Shown here: positions 1-12,233 of the stretch, piece after piece
Layout: every line of letters starts with the position of its first letter
Numbering within the stretch: the stretch's first letter is position 1
Origin: Sclerodactyla briareus
Lineage: Eukaryota; Echinodermata; Holothuroidea; Dendrochirotida; Sclerodactylidae
Reading direction: 5' to 3'
Length of the DNA: 64,000 bases
Assembly (NCBI GenBank): GCA_026419785.1
Contig: JAODTK010000411.1
Location: 364,107-428,106 of the forward strand
Made by a program: the position numbers and the translations under genes
Notes under the pieces: generated by a model
What the model was told of the DNA's origin: nothing
What the model saw: only the letters and a program-made list of their open reading frames with translations
The model's database searches: none

Positions 1-807
1 ATTGGCCAATTAATTTTAGATAGACCTTCACCATCTCCAAGATGTCATTCAACATATAATACCGGTATCAATGGTTTATTTAATATGAGTGTTGCAATCG
101 CCACTTATATCAGACATCCCATACATGCTTGATACCAATACCTCTTTCCACTTAGTTGATCCATCTACAGGATCGGGTGGATACAGGTAGCATAGGCTTG
201 AGTTATTTCAGTTAAGTGGCCAGTTTTTTGTTTTGTTTTTCAACAAAGAAAACAATTGTCATTTATTTATTTATTTGGAAGAAATTAGATTTTTTTAATA
301 TATATTTTCATTATCGAAAGTTAAGTACCTAATATAGTGCCTGAAATTCCCACAAGCCGCTCATGTCCATTCTTAAATCATACAAGCAGCCAAGCACATT
401 TCGAATTAATCAGTACCCCTATCCCCTCGGAACCCCCTCCCAAACACCCCTTCCCCTCCATGAGAAATCTCTGACTGAGCCCCTGATTAGGTGTATCCTC
501 ACAACTATTTATTCTGTTGAATATGTTTTTAGGATGTTCAGTAAACCATCCTTCTTCTGCTGCCACTACAATACCCCTACCTACCCTTCATCTACTTAGT
601 AGTAATCTGGATACCTTCACGGACACCATGCATGCCCGCCACCTGGCATGACCAGTTGGTTTAAACCCACATTCACCTAATTCTGTAAAAATCATTCTAA
701 GATTCTCAGTACCCCCCCCCCCCTTCCTCCCCATACACATACTTACTCTACCAATACCACCCTTAACTCCTCTACATTATTACTTAGAAGGCAAACAGGT
801 AGGTAGG
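1..807. other. No gene recognised
   Basis: I see no protein or RNA gene. The stretch is A/T-rich with short homopolymers, including a run of C near 712-723. Short open frames here are not supported by motifs or splice signals. Confidence 0.5.
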
Positions 808-1140
808 TTGATAATGTTTTTTAATCATATACAGCTTAGTAATCAGGCAATATTAATAATAATATCTGGTTCTTATAAAGCGCTTTCCCACGTCGAAGAC
901 ATGCTCGAAGCGCTTTACAGATATTACCCTGATCATTTAGTGACTTGTCACCACCCGTACCATATAGCACACACCTCGCGCTTGTTCTCTCCCGACGCAC
1001 CATTCCAGTAGGTCGCTTCATCGTGTCCCTGGGGACTTCCAATAGGGTTGCACTACGCCGCTCGCTACTCTTCACAAGTCACCCTCCTCACAGGTCCCAC
1101 TGTCTCCTCTGTTCGGATGCACGTTGATTGGAGTACACCT
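808..1140 (-). repeat. Dispersed repeat with AAAGCGCTTT core and TAA-rich end
   Basis: On the minus strand this sequence carries paired AAAGCGCTT motifs (around 876-886 and 908-917) and ends in a short TAA-like tail at 850-866. This arrangement is common at the 3' ends of L2/CR1-type retroposons and derived short elements in marine animals. I cannot define the 5' edge, and no open frame in it looks coding. The family assignment is an inference. Confidence 0.4.
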
Positions 1141-1836
1141 GAAGGGTAAAAGAAAGAATAATGTAGCACTTCCCCATAAATTGACAAGTATTTTGTTGAT
1201 TTACTTACATGTTGAAATTACATCAATGGTCCAAGCTTAGAATCACCACACACCAGTGCTATTCTTACCTTTCAGTTTATTTGATAGTGGGGGGGGGGGG
1301 GGGGGGGTAATGTAAATTAATTAATTAATGCACTATTCTAATGGAACAAATACCGCGCAGTGGACACCATGTCCGTTCTTCAGGGTGCATTTATGTCAGT
1401 TATTTCCCTGAAGACACTGCTTAAAACATAGTGACTTCAAGATGACACAGGCTTCAGTGTGCCTCCTTGGGTAGTTTAGCACGAGACCACCCGCACGATT
1501 CCTGTTACCAACCACCGCCGCACATACGACACCATAACTTTCACCGTCCCCTGTATCAGCACTACGTCAGATTATCAAGAAACAGATATCAACGTGGTAA
1601 CCTTGTTGCATTTCATGAAAAACATACTGTATCTTTTAAAAACATTTTTGGTTTACTGAATTTCGAGGGCTCTCATGCATATTTTTACCGCCACACCTTA
1701 AGAAACCATGACCCACTTAGACCTTATATAATGTTTCATAAAATGTTCATCCTTTGGCAAATAGTATGCCATTTACTTTGACTGTGTAATTTCATACCAG
1801 TATATAAATCAACTCTCTTTATACCAACTAAAATTG
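1141..1836. other. No gene recognised; 19-base G run
   Basis: The notable item is an uninterrupted run of G at 1289-1307 followed by an AATTAATTAATT stretch. I see no coding or RNA signal. Confidence 0.5.
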
Positions 1837-2275
1837 CTAAAAAAAACACATCTTGATTGGATATGTTTATTGTACATGAACATGCATGTGCTATATATGG
1901 GCTTCGAGTTGTAGATCACTTACCACCAAGATATTTAGAGGACAAGGTCCAGATTTTGACTTTGACAAATTTAGGCCGTTCAGATCCCAACTCTTAACAT
2001 GGCTGTACTTTTCAATCGGAACAGTTTCTCTGAGAAAAATGAAGATTTTTGTCAGTTTTTTTTTTATAATATATCTACTCACAAATTTTTTGGATGGAAT
2101 CACACCACGGGTGAATCTTCCTAAGACATGACTCATAATAATGTCAGTATAAAAAAATCACATCTTAATCGGATGATGTTTACTGTACGTTGACATACAT
2201 GTGTATATAATGTCTTCAAGTTGTAGATCACTACATGTGCTATATAATGTCTTAAAGTTGTAGATCATTATAATG
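1837..2275. repeat. Degenerate direct repeat, spacing about 310 bp
   Basis: A block starting CACATCTT at about 1848 and ending in TTGTAGATCACT at about 1920 recurs from about 2159 to 2232. The tail block (ACATGTGCTATATA then AGTTGTAGATCA) is then repeated once more at 2233-2271. The sequence between the copies is A/T-rich. No terminal inverted repeats were seen, so the nature of the repeat is unknown. Confidence 0.55.
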
Positions 2276-3329
2276 ATTTCCCTTTAATAACCACTCCTAT
2301 GTACAGACTGACAATTTATGTACTTGTCAATTGTATGACGCACCCTCTATACCCCGGACAGATGAGCCATTGTCAAATGATTAGGTGGGGCATACAATTC
2401 CGTACAGTTGACACAAACCACAGTCACATAGATGACCTTAAATTCCAGTCACGTAGATGACCTAAATTTCCTGCCAGCGTTGTCAAATATTTTCCGCATT
2501 GAAATCTGAGTAAAATGATGCACCCCAGAGTCAGTTTGGTGACTGACAGTTTAAAGAGAGTAACGCACATGTAAGTCTCTTCAGATTGGACAATAACTCA
2601 CTTCGACGGGCCACGCCCAGGAAGTTGGGGGTGAGTCATACAATTGACAAGTGCATAACACCACAGCTAGACCCGTACTACTGCCACACCAGCAGCACAC
2701 AGGGGGCTCTATGATATGGCTGTGCTGAATTACATTCTTTATGCATGATATATGCCATGGCCCTTTTAGCCAGTTTGATGTCTGGCGAGAAAAACTGCAT
2801 GACTAATTGACCTGCCCCAGCCCATAGGCCCTACACTCTGTCATGAAAACTATATGCCATTTTAGTGAGCAAACGCAGAGGCAATGATGATGTATACCGC
2901 ACCTGTACGTTCGTAACATGCTACACACAAAATGTTGTCGGAATCGGCCTAACAGTTCTAGGGATATCCTGCTAACGGGCAAGCGTGACCAGACACGCAC
3001 ACACAACGACAGTGATCACTAAGTCTCATTCTGAACTTTGTTCAGAATGCGGCGAGCAAACAAAAAACAGCCGTAAATATGGAAAATGACACTTTATTTA
3101 ACATATCCTGCATATATTTAATATCATGTGATACACAAAAAAGTAGTTTTTAGGTACCTTTATACTTCAAACTATCTAATATTATATTGGAAGCTATAGA
3201 AATGATCGATTGCCAGCCAAATGCATCCTTCACCTAAAAATGAGATTGCCAGCCCTAAAGGCTTCTTCACCTAAGAATGGAACTGATCAGAACAATTCCA
3301 AAATTTATAGGACTAAATGTTGGACTATA
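2276..3329. other. No gene recognised
   Basis: The interval holds a small direct repeat, CAGTCACATAGATGACCT / CAGTCACGTAGATGACCT (about 2421-2463). I see no coding or RNA gene. Confidence 0.45.
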
Positions 3330-3518
3330 CATAGGCGTTCAATCCATTCTTCAAAAGTGGGGGGGGGGAGGGGACGTGGCCAAAGTGGGAGGGGAAGGGG
3401 GGGACATGACCTCGCCGCCGGAAAAATTACTGTGTGAACAATGAAAGGTCAATTGGAGCAGCCTCAAAAAGTGGGGGGACACGACCCCCCCCCCGTCCCC
3501 CCAGGATTGACGCCCATG
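3330..3518. mobile_element. Short G-tract MITE with inverted ends
   Basis: The left end reads CATAGGCGTTCAATCC and the right end, reverse-complemented, reads CATGGGCGTCAATCC. The exact 5-mer CTATA flanks both sides (3325-3329 and 3519-3523) as a possible target-site duplication. The interior is G-rich on the left (3359-3403) and C-rich on the right (3482-3502), so it can fold on itself. No transposase is encoded. The superfamily is not assigned because a 5-bp duplication is not diagnostic. Confidence 0.5.
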
Positions 3519-3539
3519 CTATAAACACCAACAAAGAAC

Positions 3540-3960
3540 CAAGTTCTGTGAAAATGTGACTAAATAGAAAATTGCCTGAGTAATGCAAATTAGACACATT
3601 TACTTGACCCATTTTCTCATCCCAAATATCCTGGACCACCATTAGGCCCTCACCACATCAAGCACAATTTCACTGAGAATTCCACAAACTTATACACAAA
3701 ACTTATGCAAATTTTTGGAATATTGAATGACCTCCAGTTACCCAAAATCCACTGTCAACATTTTTGGGGGACTAATGGTAGACCATACCCACCAGTTTTC
3801 ATGAATATCTGACGAACTTTAAAATTTCGCATAAATTATACAAATCAGACACATTGAATTACGTCCGATGACCCAAAATCTATGTGAAAGCTTATCGGGA
3901 CTAAGGATAAACTATACTACACCCAGAGTTTTCGGAACCAGACATTAAAGCTTCATTGCG
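3540..3960. repeat. Dispersed repeat family R3, tandem-like units
   Basis: The block contains recurring phrases such as CAAATTAGACACATT / CAAATCAGACACATTGAA, TTGACCCATTTTCTCAT, and 'gacc-cccaaaatc' at roughly 150-bp intervals. A clear second copy lies at about 47820-48100, where TTGACCCATTTTCTCAT and GAAATTAGACACA recur in the same order. A weaker copy is at 5790-5925. No coding function is seen. Confidence 0.55.
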
Positions 3961-5454
3961 GGGTGGTCAATGGCGAGTTATATGGGTGATTTAATTTATG
4001 ACAGATACGTTATGTAGGAAGGACCTATCCGCTGTGGCTCCCTCTTCAACAGACAACCCGTCATTGCCTGGGTTGGAGAACCGGTGAATGGTGGCGTACA
4101 TGTCATAACTCGCCTTTGTAATTAGCATCTTGTTAATTTAGTTGTGAAACAATAAGTGTGACGAGGATTCCATCCCATGCTACTAACGACAGGGAGTTAA
4201 TGGAATGTTGTAGTGACTATTAGCTATAATAGTTATAACTTGGACCATTTTACTGCATCCATTATTTAATCCCCACAGAAGTTTGGCCCCTCCCCATCTC
4301 TTCAAGTGTGGTTAAAGGCCAGCCTCTTCACACGATGCCTTTTTGTCTGGAGGGCATTTCAGTTCGCTTAATAATACAGAGAATATGTCGCTGTAAGCTT
4401 GGCAATGGGAGAATCTGCTAAGATGTTTGGTGGTGAGAGATGCTTACCATGAAGGGAGGGAATGCATCTCTCACCTAATGATAGGGTTTCATTCATTTCA
4501 TAAACCAAATATTTTGTGTTGTTAAGAACGAACTTGAATCTTCATATCATTAAAATATTTTTCTTAGGTGTTTGAAAGCAGCCTGATCGAAATTCGGGGA
4601 TTTTCTCACATGGAAAGTAAATGTTACGCTGACTGTACACTGTCAGCCAAACAAAACCATGAGAGTTATGAAAACAAGGAACTAAATAGCTTTGTTGTGA
4701 TTTTCTTACATGTACTGTAAAGTAATTGAAAGACAAGCTACAATATTTTTATGGTGCGCCACAATGTTAAGTTTGTTCAGCCTTTATGTGACTCCACACC
4801 AAAGATTAAGCGTGGCATAGACTGTATGTAGGCTTTAAACTTCGTCCAATCATTTTGGACTGGTACGTGCCTCACCCTACATCTGTTTTCCACAACGGCC
4901 GTTGATGTGAGACTTATTGTGGCCAGTAAACAACCTCATGCAAGTACAAGCCTAGCCTATCAATTCACTCACAACTTCATATTCTACTACGCACATTATA
5001 ATAATATAGTCCTAAGTAAGCCTTCGCGAATGAGATTGGGCTGGATAGTGTTTAGGCCTATTTTATTCTTGCGGCGACTGTGTAACCGTAATTTGTAGAT
5101 TTGTAATGTGAATTTTTATGTCGCCTAGGGCTAGGCGGCAAGCTGAGGGCCTAAGGTTAGGCTAACCTAGGCCTAAGGTCGGAGCCTCACTTCAGCCTAC
5201 TGACGCAAACCAACCGTAATCTAACGTCTACCTCATACTATTACCGCTTCATAAGTCCGAGAACTTCGTTCTGTTGACGCGTGCGGTATTGTAACGCACA
5301 TGTCTGGTAATTCAATTCATTTCAATTGCCTTCGACTCCAGCCGCCCTGTAATACCACAAGCGCAGTCATGCATGAATAGCATGCGCCCACGTACGATGT
5401 GCGTGCAAGCCTAACCATTGTGGCAAGTCGGGGCAATTTGTGCTGTCCGACTTG
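3961..5454. other. No gene recognised; small inverted repeat
   Basis: GGCGAGTTAT (about 3973) and its complement ATAACTCGCC (about 4106-4115) form an inverted pair about 130 bp apart. Around 5128-5185 the octamer TAGGCCTA and its variants cluster. No gene is recognised. Confidence 0.4.
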
Positions 5455-5515
5455 TTGTTATCGTTGTTGTTGTTGTTATTGTTGTTGTTGTGTTATTGTT
5501 GATGTTGTTGTTTTC
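5455..5515. repeat. (TTG)n microsatellite
   Basis: Imperfect TTG repeats interrupted by TTA, TCG and GTG units. The cysteine-rich translation across it is a product of the repeat, not evidence of a gene. Confidence 0.9.
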
Positions 5516-8090
5516 GTCAATATGACCTCGGTTCATGGTTATAATGAGTCAGAACTATTCGTAATCGCCCGAAAATCCCATTTCGACCAAAATAACGCGC
5601 CTTCCCACCGAAAAAACAATATTTCAATGATTTCTTAGTCCCTGTACAATATAGCAGGTATTCCATGCGTTCAACGCCATCATGGCGGCTGTAACAAAGA
5701 TAAATTGGCGTTCCGAACCATTACCGTCGATCAGGCTACTAAACAAATAGAATTTTTTCCATCAAGCTTTGCGTTGGGTGTTGCCACCTACGGTGGATTT
5801 CCGGGAACTTTGCGTCAAGTTTCATGAAAATCAAACAACTTTAAAAAAAAATGACTGAGTCACGGAGGGTTAACCATACCCACCAAGTTTCGTGAGAATC
5901 CAACAAATTTTATAATTAATCAGTCGTAACAGCGATTAAATATGAGGTCTTTAATCTTGTTTTTGTCCGTCATAATTTGATACCCTACCTCCATCAAAGA
6001 CATAGAAAAGCACAACAGGTAAAACCAAAAATATGGAAGGAATTGTTGTTTTTCCGCCTTCCAGTTTTATGCTTGACTGTTGAGCGACAACGCTCTTGGT
6101 GCACTTGTTCTTTCGGTATTGACTCAGTTCTTTTCAGGTTGAGTTGGTTCGGGAGTCAATTAGCAAAAATGATTATAAAAGGTCTTTGTGAGTTGTGATT
6201 CAATGCACCCGGGAGGCCCGAGGGAGCTCTCTTTACAAAACTTTCCTATATGGTGGCATAGTTACAGGCTCCAGCGTTCTCCTGCGGTGTAATTAGGTAT
6301 ATTGTCAAGTTTTAATGAATGAGGTCTTACCCGTGTATGCATTGGTTTAGGCCGAGTCCAGTGGCTCCAGGGTTGGCCTGTAATGCCCACTCTTGGGTCT
6401 ACTGACTCTATTTTTCATATAGCTTTTGTTATTTCTGTTTTTTGATATAATATATCTCATCCACTAAGAGGTGTATGTGTTCTACCTAAAATAAAAAAGT
6501 GGAGGTGTTTTGGAACACAAAATAGATGAGAAATCAACAACAACAACAACAACAACAAACACGCAATTCGATACAGATGTGCATGGGCGGCCTTCCTAAT
6601 GGGGCGCAATGAGGGGGGGTGATTTTGGAACAATAATTTTAGTTTGATGTCTGTGCATCACGTAATACTGACTACGTGCTCGAAACACGCAGTAATCATT
6701 GTGGGATAAATAACAGAACCTTTTGAAGATCGGACAGAGAAAAAGATTTACCAATATGGGAGGGTCACGGAGGCCAGTCATAAGGGCCACTTCTCTTGGG
6801 TTCGACCTCAACCTCGAAACTCAGAATACGCAGAACGCACTATCTTAAATCTTGATTTCGCGGTATGTTAAAACCTTAAAGGCTGTCATGGATCAAGAGG
6901 TTGCACCCAAATTGGTATCCCGGTTTCGATCAGCTGGCTCGTAGTTGTTATTGTGTATTGACGCAATGGAATGGAAGCTATTTCCAAGTGACCCGAATTA
7001 ACTTGATTATTTTGACGATTGATCTGATAGTACTGGGAAAAGATCTCTTGACGTTTAGTATAATCGTTTATAAAAATCGTCAGGGCAGAACAACTAAATA
7101 AAAGACTGATTTTTACCAAGATGGTGAACCAAACTTTACAGAATTAGCAGCCTCAGCTACAGGCTTGAGTAAGACGGCAACCTCCTTTACGGCGAAAAAA
7201 GAGATGGTCCTAAATTGGGAATAAGAAGAGTCCAATAAGTATGTCAATGTATCAATATTGGCCTGACGAAGTTCACTAATTAGCTTGAGCACATATCTTT
7301 TCGGGTAGGCGTTAGGATGTGCCTTAATCCAGAAGGGAAGAACTGCTCGATTGCGCCATATTTTTAACGTCGCAATAGGCAGAGAAAGACATAACCCTTT
7401 GAGGTTTCGAGTAGAGATGGATATGCATGAGCATAGTGTAGTGTTTTACCCTATATGACCTTGGAATCGGGCATCACAGGGGTAAACTAATGTTCATGTT
7501 ATCAGTATTTGCTTTACGTTAGATATTCATCCATGACCACCTCAATGCCGTTTAAATCGATGACCCGGATCCGTGGCCGTAGACATCCACTGTCATAGCA
7601 AATGTAGTGAAGGGTAGTGGGCTGGGCGCTACCTCAATTTCGCTGGTTTATACAGTAAAAACATTCTGTCAATTGGAAACACTCTTTACACAAATGTCGG
7701 CATGCGAATGAGTTGGTACTGTACTCTATTATTCTCCCTATTTTCTGTATCGTCTCTCATCTGTTCTTGTATTAAACATAGTATCTGTTCAGTTTGTTTA
7801 TTTCTACTCTTGTTCAACTAAACGTGTATTACTCGACTCTGACGATTGGGATATTTCCAGATTCTGAAAAATTCGTGAACTAGGCAATCTTTGTGGAATA
7901 CAATTTAAGTTCATTATTTCTAATAACACAACTGTTCGTAAACTAATGAATCGTGCAAAGATGGACATTTCTTGACCACTTGATAAATAAATATTCGGGT
8001 AGGTGTTCCCTATCTCGGAGAAAAATTCTGAATAGTGTGATTTTTTTTGTATTTCTTGAAGAAGACAGAGGAATCTATGCAGCCATGGTA
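5516..8090. other. No gene recognised; short repeats
   Basis: At 5690 there is an ATGGCGGCTGTAAC start-like context, but the frame closes after about 22 codons with no donor in a useful place. 5790-5925 resembles repeat family R3. A CAA microsatellite lies at 6536-6557. I see nothing else that can be supported. Confidence 0.4.
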
Positions 8091-8098
8091 GCGCGCGC

Positions 8099-8173
<75 letters not shown>
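8091..8173. repeat. (GC)n/(GT)n microsatellite
   Basis: GCGCGCGCGCG followed by an almost pure GT array. Alternating purine-pyrimidine tracts of this kind can adopt Z-DNA. The array abuts a dispersed repeat whose other copies are also preceded by GT arrays. Confidence 0.95.
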
Positions 8174-8174
<1 letters not shown>

Positions 8175-8760
8175 CGCCCAGCTTTGTAAAATGACAACTG
8201 ACCCCCACTGGATGGATGGAGCCATAAATTCACATGCAGTGTGTTTCCCATGATGAGTACATGAACCCTATTGTTTTGGGGTCAGGTCATAGGTCATCTG
8301 AGGTTTGTGAAAAATCTTGGCTAAAAAATCTTCTGAACACATTAAGTCTGCGCCCCTTATAGATCGATGAAGCTCCATATTGGTACATGTGCTCCTCGTG
8401 ATGGAGTACTGAATCATATTTGTTTGTGGTCAGGTCCGAGTCCACCCGAGGCCAAGGCCAGAGAATCCTTGCAAATTTGAAAAATGAGGATATGCTCGGT
8501 TTGATCCAGATGGAATAAGGTGTGTGGCTTCTTATCAAGAGCAGAACATACCTGTGGTAGACAGTTGTGAAAGAGTAATATGTTGGCTTGTAAACATGTC
8601 TGCATGACAACCTGAACCCAATTCAGATAAGATGGATGAAGCTTTAGTGTGTAGCTTTCTTATTAAGAGTACAGGAACCCTATTGCTTGATCAAGATAGC
8701 GTCATTTTTCGTAGGAAATGGGAAAATTGTCAGACATGTCATATGTTGCCCATATTGAGC
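8174..8760 (+). repeat. Dispersed repeat family R1, copy 1
   Basis: The copy begins GACGCCCAGCTTTGTAAA right at the end of the GT array. It then shows the family phrases CTGGATGGATGGA, ATGATGAGTACATGAACCC, TATTGTTTTGGGGTCAGGTC and AGGTCATCTGAGG. Related units follow to about 8730 (AAGAGTACAGGAACCCTATTG). Other copies are at 18330 (minus), 20486, 30817-32760 and 38245. No transposase or RT motif was seen, so the element type is unknown. Confidence 0.7.
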
Positions 8761-9134
8761 TAGTACATTCTGCCATTCATAGTCCTTGTGGAATGGCCAT
8801 ATAGGTTGTCAGAAATGAGTCAAGGAATCACTTAGCCTTGAATGAATAATGAAGACATTTGAAGAAGTCATACAAATGAGTTATCTCAACTGTACGAGGA
8901 CTAACATAAAGTTGACGCATTCGCTGTTTTACAAACTATGTCTAATGTATAGGCAATTGCAATCATTCACCCTATCCACAGAACGTTGTGATCGAAGTTT
9001 CTACTGTAACACTCCCAACACAGCAGATCACTGTGATCACGGCGCTTTAATAATGTGTCAATTGTATTAGGGCAGAATTCCATGTGGATCTGACGCGGCA
9101 TAACATCCCACTGTCCTAAGTGTTAACCCTACGT
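8761..9134. other. No gene recognised
   Basis: Short open frames exist but show no domain, splice or repeat support. Confidence 0.4.
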
Positions 9135-9792
9135 GAGGGCAGACTGGAAGAGTGTTGTTTAATGTGATGTATCCGGTTCGCAAAGATTGTGTAGAAATAT
9201 TCTGGAGAGAAAAATATCATCGCAATAAGAAGAAACCAACACGACACAGGTAAAATAATACCGATGCGACATTGTGTCCGAATCAATGCGAATGGATTAT
9301 ATCCAATTGCTTTCTCCTAAATGCAGTTAACGTACGTATACATGAACTGCCGCTGACTGAGGGCAGACTGGAAGAGTGTTGTTTGATGTGTTGTATCCGG
9401 TTCGCAAAGATTGTGTAGAAATATTCTGGAGAGAAAAATATCATCGCAATAAGAAGAAACACAGGGAAAAATAATACCGATGCGACATTGTGTCCGAATC
9501 AATGCGAATGGATTATATCCAATTGCTTTCTCCTAAATGCAGTTAACGTACGTATACATGAACTGCCGCTGACTGAGGGCAGACTGGAAGAGTGTTCTTT
9601 AATGTGATGTATCCGGTTCGCAAAGATTGTGTAGAAATATTCTGGAGAGAAAAATATCATCGCAATAAGAAGAAACCAACACGACACAGGTAAAATAATA
9701 CCGATGCGACATGTGTCCGAATCAATGCGAATGGATTATATCCAATTGCTTTCTCCTAAATGCAGTTAACGTACGTATACATGAACTGCCGC
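9135..9792. repeat. Three-copy tandem repeat of ~216-224 bp
   Basis: Units begin GAGGGCAGACTGGAAGAGTG at 9135, 9359 and 9575 and end ...CATGAACTGCCGC. They are nearly identical and differ by a small deletion in unit 2 (the ACCAACACGAC segment is missing) and single-base changes. The near-identity implies recent or homogenised duplication. Minus-strand frames recur in each unit only because the unit recurs. Confidence 0.95.
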
Positions 9793-9834
9793 ATATTATT
9801 GGTATTTGGAGTATCATCCTACGGTTCATCTTTA

Positions 9835-10275
9835 CTTCCAAGCAAACACGGAACGTTTTCGAAACTGTTTATTATATGTTTTTTCGAAAACGTGTTTGTT
9901 GAGTACCATGAATGTTACGGAAACGTTTCCATGCCATTTAAAAAATGTTTTGGGAATATTTTAGAAACATTTCAATTTTACTTCAAATTTAGGAGTTACC
10001 ACAAAAACAGCACACCTAAGAACAAGCTTCATATACTTTGACAACACTAAACTAAACCTAAATCCGTTTTGGCGCAAATCTTTTGCCACCAAAACTCTTT
10101 TAGAGCACTTTCAGATATTGTTGGAAATGTTTTCAAAACCTTTCCTTCTTTCAAAGCGTGAACCACTTTGTGAAACACTTTGTGAAACGTTTTGGAAAAA
10201 TTCTCCTAACCTTCTTGTTACTCAACAAAAATTAGCGAAACATGTTAGAAATGTTTTTAAAACGTTTTGTGTTTG
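9835..10275. repeat. AACGTTT-motif repeat region with hairpin
   Basis: The motifs AACGTTTT, GAAACGTTT, AAATGTTTT and AAACATTTC recur on both strands through the region. A strong hairpin is formed by CAAACACG...ACGTTTTCGAA (9843-9862) pairing with TTCGAAAACGTGTTTG (9883-9898). A related motif cluster (GTAACGTTACAGTAACGTT) lies at 12783-12915. The open frames across it are simple consequences of the motif. Confidence 0.5.
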
Positions 10276-11354
10276 TAGTTTCGAATTATTCTTCTCCGGT
10301 TTCGAAAGCGATTCTTACCTTACCAATCGCAATCCCGCACTGCGCATAGGAATCCTGTCCCTAGATTTAAATCGTGTCGATATACAATATGTCAAAAAAA
10401 TAAATCGAAAAGGTAAATAATATGCAACGTATGTTTTTTGGTAATACAATTCGAGTGTGAAAAATACTTATCGATTGAAAGGAAAGGTCATTTCTTCCTG
10501 CACATTTACAGAATGAATTCCAACAGTGACTGTTTTCCAGCTCACAACAGTTGGATTCTGTTTAATGTTTTTCATAACCTTCCTGCTGAAAAAATATAGT
10601 GTCAGATCTCTGACCATTAACAGCTGACATGTAAGAAAAAATCTTATTTCTTAGACACCAGCGTGGCCAGACGTTTTTTCCTCTTTTCCCCAAACAGTGT
10701 ACATCATCAAGGTTTGTCTGTACCCACCAGCCTCAATAATTGGATCTCTTGGCACCTATCGAGACAAAAATTGAAACACTATTTTTTCGAGCTATTCGCA
10801 TTGTGTACAGTGTGTTTTCTACAGTATCATTTGTCATTTGACACCGTTGTCAAAACACGATATGCTTGGCTGCAATCATTTCAGCGTGGGTTTGAAAATA
10901 AAAAAAATTATTTAGTTATTTTTTCTGCCACTGAGCTAACTACCAGCCCGTTTGTACCCCCTTGTTCACCTTGGGTTAACGTCGCATCTTAGGCCCCATT
11001 GTAATTCCCCCCCGTTCCTTAATACTAACACCCACTAGTCATTACTGATATCAACACCTATCAAGACCGTTCTTGACTCACAGTTAATACTAATTGCTAA
11101 TTTAATTTCCAGAGTCTTTCTTTTCCTTGTTTCTGACCAAGTTATTCTATATCTAACTTAGATGGACATGAATTGATAGTTGGAAGATAGAAAACTAGGC
11201 CCCACTCTGAAAAACGCTGGGTATAAGTACCACCTGGGCAATTAGTGTACCAAGTCCGGTAAATACATTACCCACTTGAGTAAATGTTTACCCATGCTGG
11301 GTGAAACGAATTGCCCAGCTGGTATTTGTATCCAACATTCTTTAGAGTGCAGAC
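10276..11354. other. No gene recognised
   Basis: A 109-codon frame at 10663-10992 (+) has no recognisable motif and low-complexity A/T-driven composition, so I do not call it a gene. Confidence 0.4.
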
Positions 11355-12155
11355 ATTATTTGGGGTATCATTGCCTTGCACGACCCGGCGGATAATAGAC
11401 TAAGTCATGACAGTCGCGATTATCGAGACTAAAGCGCTGTTCACACTTGTGCGAATCCGATGAATTTATCGTACGATAAAGTTGAATTATATTCAACTTG
11501 TCGTCCGATAAATTTATCGTATCGTATCGTATCGCACAGGTGTGAACACTCCCATTGAAACTAACACGTGTTACTCGACCCGAGAATTTATCGTATCGTT
11601 TCGTATCGCACAAGTGTGAAAACCCTTAAAAGTTGAAATGATTTCAACTTGAAGCCACGATAAATGTATCGTATCGTCTTCGTATCGCACAGGTGTGAAC
11701 ACTCCTATTGAAAATAACACTTTTTACTCGACGTCCGATAAATTTATCGTATCGTATCCTATCGCACAAGTGTGAACAACCCTTAATTGTACACGTTGTA
11801 TATGGGCGTTATATAAACATCGTCGTGGCTTTCTTGTCAGTAATAACAGACGATACCGCTCGTCCAAATTTCGTAATCTCTGGTTAAATCCCTGCAATAT
11901 TTTCCAGTAGGCCTGTAGATTTGTCTGCTGGCTTGAATGTCAGGTTGCTGGGTTTATTTATTTATTTATATGACATTCAGGCAGTGATTCTTTTTTCTTC
12001 ACTGGATTAATTTTGTTTGAGTCGATGATTGCGATAAACTCGTATAACACACAGGAGATTATCATTTGCATAGTAATAACCATTCATTGTACTAGTTAAA
12101 GTCCATCTTCGTCGGTATCCCTTGATCACGAACCTTTATGTGATAAAACAAAAGA
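11355..12155 (+). repeat. Local segmental duplication, copy A (MITE-occupied)
   Basis: This segment matches 12234-12753 in the same order. Shared blocks include GTCATGAC, TATATGGGCGTTATATAAAC, AGATTTGTCTGCTGGCTTG, GGCAGTGATTCTTTTTTC and the GTCGGTATTCC-like end. Copy A is longer only because a 351-bp MITE (11433-11783) interrupts it. Confidence 0.85.
11433..11783. mobile_element. PIF/Harbinger-like MITE with TAA target duplication
   Basis: The terminal inverted repeats share TGTTCACACTTGTGCGA and match at 20 of the 22 outermost bases. The trinucleotide TAA flanks both ends (11430-11432 and 11784-11786), as expected for PIF/Harbinger-type 3-bp duplications. The interior repeats blocks of TTTATCGTATCGTATCG plus CGCACAGGTGTGAACACTCC. 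It also has two palindromes centred near 11480 and 11640 (AAGTTGAA...TTCAACTT), so it may be a nested or multimerised element. No coding capacity is seen. The duplicate segment at 12234 retains the unoccupied site. Confidence 0.8.
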
Positions 12156-12233
12156 GACATTATTCGATTTCCGTCAAAATAAGGTGAATAGACATAAATT
12201 GACGAGTGAAAAAATGGAAAACTCGGGCGAGAC

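Noticed and set aside
3210-3642. Glycine/arginine-rich frames
   Set aside because: They derive from the G- and C-tracts of the short MITE.
5690-5757. ATGGCGGCTGTAAC with a good start context
   Set aside because: The frame closes after about 22 codons and no splice donor rescues it.
7804-8208. 134-codon minus frame
   Set aside because: Its core is the GT array; the flanking residues have no motif.
9317-9687. Two related minus-strand frames of about 61 codons
   Set aside because: They are the same non-coding tandem unit read twice.
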